This document shows positions 38,743 through 45,969 of a DNA stretch of 64,000 nucleotides, piece after piece. Positions within the stretch are counted from its first letter, which is position 1; the number at the start of each line of letters is the position of its first letter. The notes under the pieces are model-generated. The model worked only from the letters and a program-made list of their open reading frames with translations. It was not told the DNA's origin and made no database searches. Source of the DNA: Betaproteobacteria bacterium (GTDB lineage: Bacteria > Pseudomonadota > Gammaproteobacteria > Burkholderiales > SG8-41); the NCBI GenBank assembly GCA_028292435.1, contig JAQGMI010000106.1:1-64000 (forward strand), read 5' to 3'. The position numbers and the translations under genes are program-made.

Positions 38743-40160
38743 GAGGCACCATCATCCTCGCGCCACTTCGTCACCGTGTAGCGCGACAATTTCACTTCGG
38801 GGTCCCAGAAATCCGGCGGCAATCCGGCTTTGTGCCTGAGATGGCCCATGAACAACTGCACATCGCTGAAGTCCTTCCATACCTGCGGGAGGAAAGTGCT
38901 GCGATGGTAGCCGTAATGAAAAATTACGCCGTCGATGCCGGGACGCAATTGCGCGAACGCATCGGCTTCATCGCGATATTGCATCGGCTCGACCGGCGAG
39001 AGTACCGAAACCTCGACGCAGATCGCATCGAATTCCGCAGTGGTCAGCGGCTTGAAGCGCGGATCGCGCAAGGCGGCGGCAATCGCGTTGGCCTTGACGT
39101 CGACGCCGAGCGCGCGATTGGCTTCGAGCGTGCCCATGCAGCCGCGCAGTTGGCCGCTTTGGCTCAATGTCACGAAGGAAGCGCCGGTCGTTTGCAGCCA
39201 CGGCGCACTTTCGTCCGGACATGCGGCGCGCACGCCGAGTTCCGCGGCAATGGCTGCGCGCGCGAGCGGCAGCAAAACATGTCCAGCATCGGTGGGTATC
39301 GTGGCAGCTCCCTGGTTACCATAAAGTGCGGCGCGCGCAGCCTCGGCGCTCATTTCGCGCGGTGCCGGTTTTTCGTAGAACGCAAACGCGCCATAGCCGA
39401 CGACCCGGTTGCGATCGCCGGCAGTGTCGCCTGAATTGCGCAAGTCGATCAACTCGGGCGCAAGTCCGCGCGTACGGGCCGTCTGCAGCAACCCATTGAC
39501 GGGCGTTCCGCCGCACGCCTGCTCGTGCGACACGCTTGGACGCAGATCGATAATCGCCTGCGCGGTGACGCGATCGACCGCCTGGGCGTCGCCGTAACTC
39601 AGGTAATGCGACAGATCCGAACTGATGACGATCAGCGTTTCCGCGCCGCCCCATAGCACGTCGAGCACCTGCGCGACCTCCGCGGCGCTGGCGTCGCCGA
39701 CCGCGAGCGGGACCAGCGTAAACTCGTCGAGCGCCTGCTGCAGGAACGGCAGGTGCACTTCAAGCGAGTGCTCCTGCACGTGCGCCGCCGCGCTCACGGT
39801 TACCTGCGGCAATTTTTTGAGCGTGGCGACAGCGACCGCATCGACGCGGATGTTGCCGAGCGGTGTCGCGAGTTCCTGCGCGGCGGGCAGCGCAAGACCG
39901 CGTATCGGCACTCGATGGACAGGCCCCAGCAATACGACTCGCTTGATGATGCCGCGAACCGGGGCGAGTCGTGCGTACACCGCGGCGGCGACAGGCCCCG
40001 AGTAAATATAACCGGCGTGCGGCGCGATGATCGCCTTGGGCGCGTCTTTGCCGCGTGCTGAAGACGCCGCATCGTTAAGCAACGCGCTCACGACCTGAGC
40101 AAGCTCAGGCGCGGTGCCGGGATAAAAAGTACCCGCCACTGCGGGTGCACGTACAGTCAT
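38739..40160 (-). CDS. MEMO1-AMMECR1 fusion (AmmeMemoRadiSam proteins B and A)
   Basis: These 473 residues hold two domains. The MEMO domain (1-about 265) has IIAPHAGYIYSGPVAA, LLGPVHRVPI, QEHSLEVHLPFLQQ and ISSDLSHYLSYGDA, a fold related to class III dioxygenases with His/Cys metal ligands. The AMMECR1 domain (about 290-473) has the hallmark LRGCMGTLEANRAL. The start has AAGGTGA five bases before the ATG, and a TATAAT at 40185-40190 (minus) lies upstream. The gene overlaps the radical SAM gene and so forms a complete two-gene system. Function is unknown beyond links to redox and metal biology. Confidence 0.9.
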   Translation of the reverse strand: MTVRAPAVAGTFYPGTAPELAQVVSALLNDAASSARGKDAPKAIIAPHAGYIYSGPVAAAVYARLAPVRGIIKRVVLLGPVHRVPIRGLALPAAQELATPLGNIRVDAVAVATLKKLPQVTVSAAAHVQEHSLEVHLPFLQQALDEFTLVPLAVGDASAAEVAQVLDVLWGGAETLIVISSDLSHYLSYGDAQAVDRVTAQAIIDLRPSVSHEQACGGTPVNGLLQTARTRGLAPELIDLRNSGDTAGDRNRVVGYGAFAFYEKPAPREMSAEAARAALYGNQGAATIPTDAGHVLLPLARAAIAAELGVRAACPDESAPWLQTTGASFVTLSQSGQLRGCMGTLEANRALGVDVKANAIAAALRDPRFKPLTTAEFDAICVEVSVLSPVEPMQYRDEADAFAQLRPGIDGVIFHYGYHRSTFLPQVWKDFSDVQLFMGHLRHKAGLPPDFWDPEVKLSRYTVTKWREDDGAS

Positions 40161-40271
40161 TCGATTTCACCTTGATTGAGCCGAATTATAAGGTGAGGGG
40201 CGCCTTAAGAATTATCAAGTCAGCGGGCGCACGCGGTGCGAGCGCCTAAGAGTAAGACATTGAACTGCTGA

Positions 40272-40277
40272 TACAAT
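40272..40277 (+). promoter_or_regulatory. -10 hexamer of the ispD operon
   Basis: TACAAT lies 27 bases before the ispD ATG. No convincing -35 at 17 bases is seen. Confidence 0.35.
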
Positions 40278-40304
40278 TCCGCGCTGCCGCCATTTGGCTC
40301 CGCC

Positions 40305-41003
40305 ATGTCAAAACTCTACGCCTTAATTCCCGCCGCCGGCAGCGGTTCCCGCATGGGGGCCGCCATGCCCAAGCAGTATCTGCCGCTCGCCGGCAAACCG
40401 GTGCTGTATCATGCGGTGCGAAATTTGTGCCGGCACATGGCAATCGATCAGGTCATGGTGGTGCTGGCGCCGGGCGACACCTGGTTCAAGCAACACGACT
40501 GGAGCGAATTCGGGCCCCGCCTGCTGCCGTTGTATTGCGGCGGCGGCGCGCGCGCCAACAGCGTGTTCAACGGATTGCTTGCCGCGCGCGACGCGATCGG
40601 TGGCGATGATTGGGTGCTCGTGCACGACGCCGTGCGCCCATGTCTTGCAATCGAAACCCTCGAGCGCCTGATCGAAAGCGTGCGCAACGAACCGACCGGC
40701 GGCTTGCTTGCGTTGCCGGTCGTCGATACGTTGAAGCGGGGAACCGCGGACAGTTACGTGCTTAACACCGAACCGCGCGACAACCTGTGGTGCGCGCAGA
40801 CGCCGCAAATGTTTCGCTATCGGCTGCTGCTTGAAGCGTTGCGCGCCGGCGCGCCTGAGAGCGCGACGGATGAAGCGAGCGCAATCGAGCGCATCGGTCT
40901 GAAACCAAAGCTCGTGATGGGCGACAGCCGCAACCTGAAAGTGACTTATCCACAGGACCTCGGCTTGGCTGAAACCCTGTTACGCGGCATGGAGCGACTA
41001 TGA
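40305..41003 (+). CDS. ispD: 2-C-methyl-D-erythritol 4-phosphate cytidylyltransferase IspD
   Basis: IspD is the third enzyme of the MEP isoprenoid pathway and makes CDP-ME from MEP and CTP. It has 232 residues. The nucleotide loop is [28 protein letters not shown], and [10 protein letters not shown] and TPQMFRY are present. Its TGA overlaps the ispF ATG (ATGA), the usual ispDF order in proteobacteria. Confidence 0.96.
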   Translation: MSKLYALIPAAGSGSRMGAAMPKQYLPLAGKPVLYHAVRNLCRHMAIDQVMVVLAPGDTWFKQHDWSEFGPRLLPLYCGGGARANSVFNGLLAARDAIGGDDWVLVHDAVRPCLAIETLERLIESVRNEPTGGLLALPVVDTLKRGTADSYVLNTEPRDNLWCAQTPQMFRYRLLLEALRAGAPESATDEASAIERIGLKPKLVMGDSRNLKVTYPQDLGLAETLLRGMERL

Positions 41004-41473
41004 GAATCGGGCAGGGCTTTGATGCGCATGCATTGAAAGCAGGCCGCAGGCTGGTGATCGGCGGGGTGACAATACCGCACGACCGCGGCCTCGACGGCCA
41101 TTCCGACGCTGACGTTCTACTGCACGCGATCTGCGATGCGTTGATCGGCGCGGCGGCGCTTGGCGACATCGGCAGGCATTTTCCCGACAGCGATGCGCGC
41201 TATAAGGGCGTGGACAGCCGCAAGTTGTTGCGCGAGACCGCGGTGCTGCTCGTGAAAAGCGGCTGGCGCGTGGTGAACGTCGACTCGACCATCATTGCGC
41301 AGGCGCCGCGCATGGCGCCGCACATCGCCGGCATGGTTGCCAACATCGCCGCCGACCTCGGGATCGCGCCCGGCGACGTCAACGTCAAAGCGAAGACCAC
41401 GGAAAAGCTGGGGTTTACCGGCCGCGAGGAAGGCATCGCCGCCGAAGCCATTGTGCTGATCGCGCCGAAATAA
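41000..41473 (+). CDS. ispF: 2-C-methyl-D-erythritol 2,4-cyclodiphosphate synthase IspF
   Basis: The protein has 157 residues. The zinc ligands are in [11 protein letters not shown] and [36 protein letters not shown] and the C-terminal [23 protein letters not shown] are conserved. It forms the trimer that cyclises CDP-ME 2-phosphate in the MEP pathway. Confidence 0.97.
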   Translation: MRIGQGFDAHALKAGRRLVIGGVTIPHDRGLDGHSDADVLLHAICDALIGAAALGDIGRHFPDSDARYKGVDSRKLLRETAVLLVKSGWRVVNVDSTIIAQAPRMAPHIAGMVANIAADLGIAPGDVNVKAKTTEKLGFTGREEGIAAEAIVLIAPK

Positions 41474-41497
41474 TCGCAGCACATCACGCAGCAAGTC

Positions 41498-42013
41498 ATG
41501 CCGCGTTTGTTTTTTGCCTTGTGGCCGGACGAGAGCGTGCGCGACTCGCTGTATGCCGTCGCCCGCGCGGCGCATCAGTCAAGCGGCGGCCGCCTCATGC
41601 GTCGCGACAATCTGCATCAGACGCTCGTCTTCATCGGCAACGTGGCCGCAGAACGCCGCACGGAAATTGAAACAGCGGCCACCGCCATCGATGCGAAATC
41701 CTTCAAGCTCGATTTCGGCACGACCGGTTATTGGAAGCACAATCGAATTATCTGGGCGGCGCCGCTCGCGACGCCGGACGCGCTGACTAACCTGGTCGCC
41801 GCGCTCGAAGCAGGATTGGCGCAAGCCGGTATCGATTTCGACAGCCGGCCTTACAGCCCGCATGTCACGCTCGTGCGCGATGCGCGTGTGCGTGGGTCTT
41901 TGCCTGCAATGCAATTCAACTGGCCGCTTCACGATTTTGTGCTCGTCGAGTCGGGCCACGATTCGGGCGGCGTCGCATACCGCGTCGTTGCCCGCTGGCC
42001 GCTGGTCTTTTAA
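41498..42013 (+). CDS. thpR: RNA 2',3'-cyclic phosphodiesterase ThpR
   Basis: This 2H phosphoesterase of 171 residues opens or ligates 2',3'-cyclic or 2',5'-linked RNA ends. The two catalytic HxTL motifs are HQTLVFIG (about residue 40) and HVTLVRDA (about 125). MPRLFFALWPDE is the usual opening of the family. It is 24 bases downstream of ispF and may be read from the same promoter. Confidence 0.9.
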   Translation: MPRLFFALWPDESVRDSLYAVARAAHQSSGGRLMRRDNLHQTLVFIGNVAAERRTEIETAATAIDAKSFKLDFGTTGYWKHNRIIWAAPLATPDALTNLVAALEAGLAQAGIDFDSRPYSPHVTLVRDARVRGSLPAMQFNWPLHDFVLVESGHDSGGVAYRVVARWPLVF

Positions 42014-42019
42014 CGCGGC

Positions 42020-42412
42020 TTATTTTTTCTCGGGAGACGCGGGCTTGCGCGCCGGCGCCGGCTTCGCAGCCGGGGCGGAATTGGCCAGCTGCTCGACGAG
42101 TTGAATCGTAGCGGCGACGAAACTTTGTTGCGGGCTGTTGCTGCAGTACTGGTCGAAGTACTGGTAAAGATCGTCGCCGCTGGGAAACGCCCCGACTTTC
42201 ACCTGGCGAGCCGGCGTCGCGTAGTTGTAGCCCGATGCGAAGCCGCGCGCCCAGATTTCGTACTGCTGACGCACGAGTTTATTGTCGGCCGAATTAGTCC
42301 AGGCAGTGCACGTGGCGTTCTCGGCGGAAAAAATGATATTGATCTGCGGTTCTGCCGCCAGCGCGGTGGTGGCCGCGAACAGCGAGCCTGCAATGAGTGT
42401 AATTGCTTTCAA
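42020..42412 (-). CDS. Small secreted protein, Rap1a/HdeA-like, TTG start
   Basis: There are 130 residues from a TTG at 42412 with the strong Shine-Dalgarno AAGGAG seven to eight bases upstream; no ATG serves the frame at this place. A Sec signal (KAITLIAGSLFAATTALA) comes before a helical domain with two cysteines (ATCTAW, DQYCSNSP) and a Pro/Ala/Lys tail. The closing CSNSPQQSFVAATIQLVEQL resembles Rap1a/Tai-type small periplasmic domains, but the match is by eye only. It may sit downstream of envZ-ompR's opposite end by chance. Confidence 0.65.
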   Translation of the reverse strand: MKAITLIAGSLFAATTALAAEPQINIIFSAENATCTAWTNSADNKLVRQQYEIWARGFASGYNYATPARQVKVGAFPSGDDLYQYFDQYCSNSPQQSFVAATIQLVEQLANSAPAAKPAPARKPASPEKK

Positions 42413-42470
42413 TGGATTCTCCTTTGGCTTGACCAGCGTTGCCGCGTGACCGGGCATGCTAGCAGTATTT

Positions 42471-43814
42471 TTATTCCGTCGACGTGGATGGGGTTGGCGT
42501 CGGCGCGGCCGGCGCCGGTGAGAATTCGATCCGCGCTTCGAGACCGCCGCCGGTGCGCGGGAGCAGTTGCACGCTGCCGCCATGCACCTTGGCGATGCGG
42601 TCGACGATCGCAAGGCCGAGCCCTGAACCGACCGTGCTGCGCGCCTCATTCAATCGCGTAAACGGTTGCAGCATGCGTTCGGCGTCGGCCGGCGGAATGC
42701 CCGGGCCGCGATCGAGCACCGACAGGCGAACGCGGTCGTGATCGAGCGCGGTTTCGACTTCGACTTCGTCGCCGCCGTGGCGCAATGCATTGTCGATCAG
42801 GTTCGTGAGCAGGCGCTGCGCCGCAAGCGGCTGCAGCTTGACCGGTGGAACGGCGCTCGTGCGCGCGTTGACCTGCTTGCCCTGGCGCTCATAGCGTTCG
42901 ACGACGCCATGCACGACTTCATTCAGATCGAGTTCGGCGGCATTTACCGGTTCGGCGCTTACGCGCGCGAAATCGAGAAACTGGTTGATGACGGCATCGA
43001 TATCCTCGACGTCCTGCACCATGCCGCTGCGCAGGCCCTCGTCGGTCTTCGAATCGAGCATTTCGACGCCGAGGCGGATGCGCGCAAGCGGCGTGCGCAA
43101 ATCGTGCGAGACACCGGCGAGCAGCAGCGCGCGATCAGCGTCGGCGCGCTGCAGATCGCGGGTCATCTGGTTAAATGCGCGGGACAACGTGCGCACCTCC
43201 GCCGGGCCGGTTTCAACCACCGGGGGCGGCACGTCGCCGCGGCCGATCGCGGCGGCTGCGCGCGTGAGTTCTCCAAGCGGGCGGTTGATGCGAGCGACGA
43301 TGGCGAACGCGCCGATCAACGACAGCACGAGAATGACGACGCCCCAACCGAGCCAGCGCAGCTGATCCGTGCGTTCGATGCGCTCGCGCGACATGCGCAC
43401 CCAGTAATCGAGTCCATCGATCGTAAAACTAATCCACACGCCGCGCTCGCCTTCGCGCGTGGCGAGGATGCGCGTGTCCGGCCCCAGCCGGCGCTGCAGT
43501 TCGAGCGTCACCAGTCGCGTGATCGGCCGGTCGGGCAGGGTTTCGACGGACTCGTTGGGCGCATCGGGATAAACCTGAATGCCTTCCTGCTGCGACAGGT
43601 CGCGCAGCAGGTCGATGCGTTTAGCGGGGTCTGCGGTGATCAGCGCCGAGCGCGTCAGATTGACGACACTCGCGATCTGCTGCGCGATTTGCACCGCGCG
43701 CGGCTCGCGCTCCGCGGCGCGAAAAATCTCGAGCGAGGCGAAATGCCCGGCGACCATCAGCACCGCAAGCAGCAATACCGTGCGCCACAAGAGGCTGCGC
43801 GGCAACAATCTCAT
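42471..43814 (-). CDS. envZ: EnvZ-like sensor histidine kinase
   Basis: The protein has 447 residues: a membrane segment at about 8-28, a periplasmic sensor of about 125 residues, a second membrane segment at about 152-174, HAMP (INRPLGELTRAAAAIGRGD), the phospho-acceptor H237 in LLLAGVSHDLRTPLARIRLGVEML, and the ATPase with DNALRHG, DRGPGIPP and GSGLGLAIV. The H-box is the EnvZ type. Its ATG overlaps the ompR stop. The C-terminus ends in a Pro/Thr-rich tail. The inducing signal cannot be told. Confidence 0.88.
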   Translation of the reverse strand: MRLLPRSLLWRTVLLLAVLMVAGHFASLEIFRAAEREPRAVQIAQQIASVVNLTRSALITADPAKRIDLLRDLSQQEGIQVYPDAPNESVETLPDRPITRLVTLELQRRLGPDTRILATREGERGVWISFTIDGLDYWVRMSRERIERTDQLRWLGWGVVILVLSLIGAFAIVARINRPLGELTRAAAAIGRGDVPPPVVETGPAEVRTLSRAFNQMTRDLQRADADRALLLAGVSHDLRTPLARIRLGVEMLDSKTDEGLRSGMVQDVEDIDAVINQFLDFARVSAEPVNAAELDLNEVVHGVVERYERQGKQVNARTSAVPPVKLQPLAAQRLLTNLIDNALRHGGDEVEVETALDHDRVRLSVLDRGPGIPPADAERMLQPFTRLNEARSTVGSGLGLAIVDRIAKVHGGSVQLLPRTGGGLEARIEFSPAPAAPTPTPSTSTE

Positions 43815-44536
43815 GCATTCTTGCCGTCAGGGATGAACACGTAACCGAAGCCCCATACGGTCTGGATGAACGCCGGTTTCGCGGCATCGGCCTCGATTAA
43901 TTTGCGCAGGCGCGAAATCTGCACGTCGATCGAGCGGTCGAACGCGCCGAATTCGCGGCCGCGCGCGAGCTCCATCAATTTGTCGCGCGACAGCGGCGTG
44001 CGCGGATGCTGAACGAGCACTTTGAGCAGCGCGAATTCGCCGGTTGTCAGCGGCAGTTGCTCGCCGTTGCGCGACAGGCTGCGCGTGCCCATGTTGAAAG
44101 TGAAGCCGCCGAACTCGACCACTTGCTGTTCGGCGGTCGGCGCGCCCGGCGGCTGCGTGGCCGGCGCCCGGCGCAATACTGCCTGGATGCGCGCGAGCAG
44201 TTCACGCGGATTGAACGGCTTAGGCAAATAGTCGTCGGCGCCGACCTCGAGGCCGACGATGCGGTCGACGTCGTCGCCTTTGGCGGTCAGCATGATGATC
44301 GGCATTTTTTCGCCGAGCCCGCGCAGCCGGCGGCAGATCGACAGGCCGTCTTCGCCGGGCATCATCAGGTCAAGCACCATCAGGTCGTACCGCTCGCGCG
44401 CGAGCCAGCGATTCATGTCGTTGCCGTCGCCGCACGCGCGCACGCTGTAGCCCTGTTCGCTCAAATAGCGGTTCAGCAACTCGCGCAGTCGCGCGTCATC
44501 ATCGACGACGATAATCCGGATTTTCGTATCGGTCAT
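43811..44536 (-). CDS. ompR: OmpR-family response regulator
   Basis: The protein has 241 residues: a receiver domain with D56 as phospho-acceptor (LMVLDLMMPGEDGLSICRRLR), K in DDYLPKPFNPRELLARI, and a C-terminal winged helix (LTTGEFALLKVLVQHPRTPLSRDKL, VDVQISRLRKLIE). It matches OmpR closely, with PGEDGLSICRRLR as the best signature. A 10-base tandem motif in its upstream region (44642-44661) is a candidate autoregulatory site. Confidence 0.9.
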   Translation of the reverse strand: MTDTKIRIIVVDDDARLRELLNRYLSEQGYSVRACGDGNDMNRWLARERYDLMVLDLMMPGEDGLSICRRLRGLGEKMPIIMLTAKGDDVDRIVGLEVGADDYLPKPFNPRELLARIQAVLRRAPATQPPGAPTAEQQVVEFGGFTFNMGTRSLSRNGEQLPLTTGEFALLKVLVQHPRTPLSRDKLMELARGREFGAFDRSIDVQISRLRKLIEADAAKPAFIQTVWGFGYVFIPDGKNA

Positions 44537-44641
44537 TAGTCACACCTTCAAGCGTCATGGCTTCATGCAGACGTACCATGCTAGCGGTTTGGCGCAGCCA
44601 ATTCCAGCCATCACGCGGTGCAAATGCCCGTCAGCGCTCGA

Positions 44642-44661
44642 ATTGTCACAGATTGTTACAA
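44642..44661. promoter_or_regulatory. Direct-repeat site, candidate response-regulator operator
   Basis: ATTGTCACAG is followed directly by ATTGTTACAA, two 10-base units with two mismatches, between ompR (minus) and the small envelope genes (plus). OmpR-family proteins bind tandem half-sites of this size. The central part also agrees with the RstA box (TACATNTNGTTACA) at 10 of 12 fixed positions. Confidence 0.5.
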
Positions 44662-44789
44662 AAAATCGCTGGCCGTTAACAGCGCGCTTACATAGACGGA
44701 GTAGCATTCACGCCATGGGGATTTACCGGGGTGCGCGCCGATTCGAATGACGGCTGCATCGCGCGGCAATGCAGTCAAAAGGAGCTGTG

Positions 44790-44921
44790 ATGGAATTCGT
44801 ACCATACGCAGGATTGATCGTGCTGGCGGCATGGCTGTGCATGAGCGCGTCCCGCCAGCGGCCGCAACCGGTAAGAACGCGCATTTACGATAACAGTTCC
44901 GATGCCGCGCGGCATCGCTAA
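44790..44921 (+). CDS. Small single-span membrane protein (43 aa)
   Basis: MEFVPYAGLIVLAAWLCMSASRQ and then a basic, polar tail: one membrane helix with the positive end in the cytoplasm. AAGGAG lies six bases before the ATG. It is the first gene after the ompR intergenic region. No family is recognised. Confidence 0.6.
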   Translation: MEFVPYAGLIVLAAWLCMSASRQRPQPVRTRIYDNSSDAARHR

Positions 44922-44936
44922 ACGGATGCGACCGTG

Positions 44937-45239
44937 ATGAGATTCGTGCTCAGTTTGATCTTCGCTGCGCTCATTGTCGCGGCGCAACCGGCGGCGGCGC
45001 AATGGCGCCATCATTCCGGCGGCGGCAGGCCCTTCGACGTGCAGCAGCGCCAGGGCCCCGGCGGCTACCAGCGCCAGCAGCAGCCGCAACAGCCGCAGCG
45101 CGGCTTTCGGCAACCCGACCGGCAGCCCGATTATCGCCAGCCGGACCGGCGCCCCGACGGCAGGATGACGGACGACGAACGGCGCGATCTGCGTCGCGAT
45201 CTCGATCGCGCCAACCGCGAAATCTACAAGGGCCGTTAG
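44937..45239 (+). CDS. Secreted Gln/Pro/Arg-rich small protein (100 aa)
   Basis: The Sec signal is MRFVLSLIFAALIVAAQPAAAQ. The mature part is low-complexity (HHSGGGRPFD, QQRQGPGG, repeats of RQPDxxPDYRQPDR), and the C-terminal helix MTDDERRDLRRDLDRANREIYKGR is charged and likely structured. GTG 44934 and ATG 44937 are adjacent possible starts. It lies 15 bases after the small membrane protein gene. Function unknown; an envelope role is likely. Confidence 0.65.
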   Translation: MRFVLSLIFAALIVAAQPAAAQWRHHSGGGRPFDVQQRQGPGGYQRQQQPQQPQRGFRQPDRQPDYRQPDRRPDGRMTDDERRDLRRDLDRANREIYKGR

Positions 45240-45279
45240 TCTCGGCCTTCGACTGAATTCATAAAACGGAGAACGAGCG

Positions 45280-45816
45280 ATGACAAACCGCGTGCTGCCG
45301 CCAATTTCGGCGATGTTGTTCTCGATGCTGTTGTCCGTGGCCGCCACGCCCGGCTTTGCGCAAGGTATAGCGGGCGGCGCGGTCGGCGCAGACGGCAAGT
45401 CCGGCGCGCCGGTGAACCGCGATGAGATGAAAGGCCGCATGCACGAGCAGTGCAAGGCCAACCCCCAGCAGTGCGAGGAAATGAAAAAGAAAATGCAGCA
45501 GCGCCGCGAGCAATGTAAAGCGGATCCGGAGAAATGCCGCGCCGAAATGAAGGCGAAGCGCGAGGAGCGCTGCAAGGCCGATCCAAAACGCTGCGAGGAA
45601 ATGAAAGCCAAAATGCAGAAGCGCCGCGAAGAGTGCCAGGCCAATCCTGAAAAATGCCGCGCGGAAATGAAATCGCGCTTCGAAGAGCGCTGCAAGCAGA
45701 ACCCGCAGCGTTGCGAAGAAATGAAATCGCGCATGAAAGAGCGCCAGGAACAGTGCAAAGCGGATCCGTCCAAGTGTCCGGCCGGGGCCAAAGGGCCGCG
45801 CCCCGACGGCAAATAA
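45280..45816 (+). CDS. Secreted cysteine-rich protein built from a 40-residue tandem repeat
   Basis: These 178 residues start with a signal peptide (to about residue 27, SVAATPGFAQ). Then come six CX6C units, paired into a 40-residue repeat: CKADPEKCRAEMKAK then CKADPKRCEEMKAKM. At DNA level the repeat is exactly 120 bases (units start at 45481, 45601 and 45721). All twelve cysteines are kept, with successive gaps of 7, 14, 7 and 12 residues. Between them the sequence is highly charged (Lys, Arg, Glu). I know no family for it. Metal binding or disulfide-linked helical hairpins in the periplasm are possible. The purine-rich CGGAGAACGAGCG precedes the ATG. Confidence 0.75.
   Translation: MTNRVLPPISAMLFSMLLSVAATPGFAQGIAGGAVGADGKSGAPVNRDEMKGRMHEQCKANPQQCEEMKKKMQQRREQCKADPEKCRAEMKAKREERCKADPKRCEEMKAKMQKRREECQANPEKCRAEMKSRFEERCKQNPQRCEEMKSRMKERQEQCKADPSKCPAGAKGPRPDGK
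45481..45775 (+). repeat. 120-base in-frame tandem repeat, about 2.5 copies
   Basis: Units begin ATGAAAAAGA at 45481, ATGAAAGCCA at 45601 and ATGAAATCGC at 45721. Copies differ at scattered, mostly synonymous or conservative positions, while the cysteine codons are kept. A further diverged copy is recognisable just before 45481. Confidence 0.85.
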
Positions 45817-45832
45817 AAAATCGGGCGTCGTC

Positions 45833-45961
45833 GTGGAAAGAATTCTGTTCTGGACTTTGTTCGCTGCCGGCGTTGTGCTGGCGGCGTGGCTGCCGGTGAC
45901 CAGCGCGTATCCCCAATTTCCGCAGCAGCTGGTCCACCTCGTCATACGGGCCGTTACCTAG
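45833..45961 (+). CDS. Possible small membrane protein (42 aa)
   Basis: The GTG-started frame MERILFWTLFAAGVVLAAWLPVTSAYPQFPQQL fills the gap between the cysteine-rich gene and the DUF1800 gene. It has one clear membrane helix, similar in style to the 43-residue protein at the start of this run. No good Shine-Dalgarno is seen, so it remains tentative. Confidence 0.35.
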   Translation: MERILFWTLFAAGVVLAAWLPVTSAYPQFPQQLVHLVIRAVT

Positions 45962-45969
45962 TTGTCAAC

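Noticed and set aside
45481..45775. Tandem repeat as a CRISPR or satellite
   Set aside because: The unit is 120 bases, in frame, without spacers, and codes for conserved cysteines.
44775..45945. Long minus-strand frames rich in Phe/Leu/Ala opposite the cysteine-repeat gene
   Set aside because: They exist because the 120-base repeat lacks stops in several frames. The plus strand has a signal peptide, conserved cysteines and a ribosome site; the minus frames have none.
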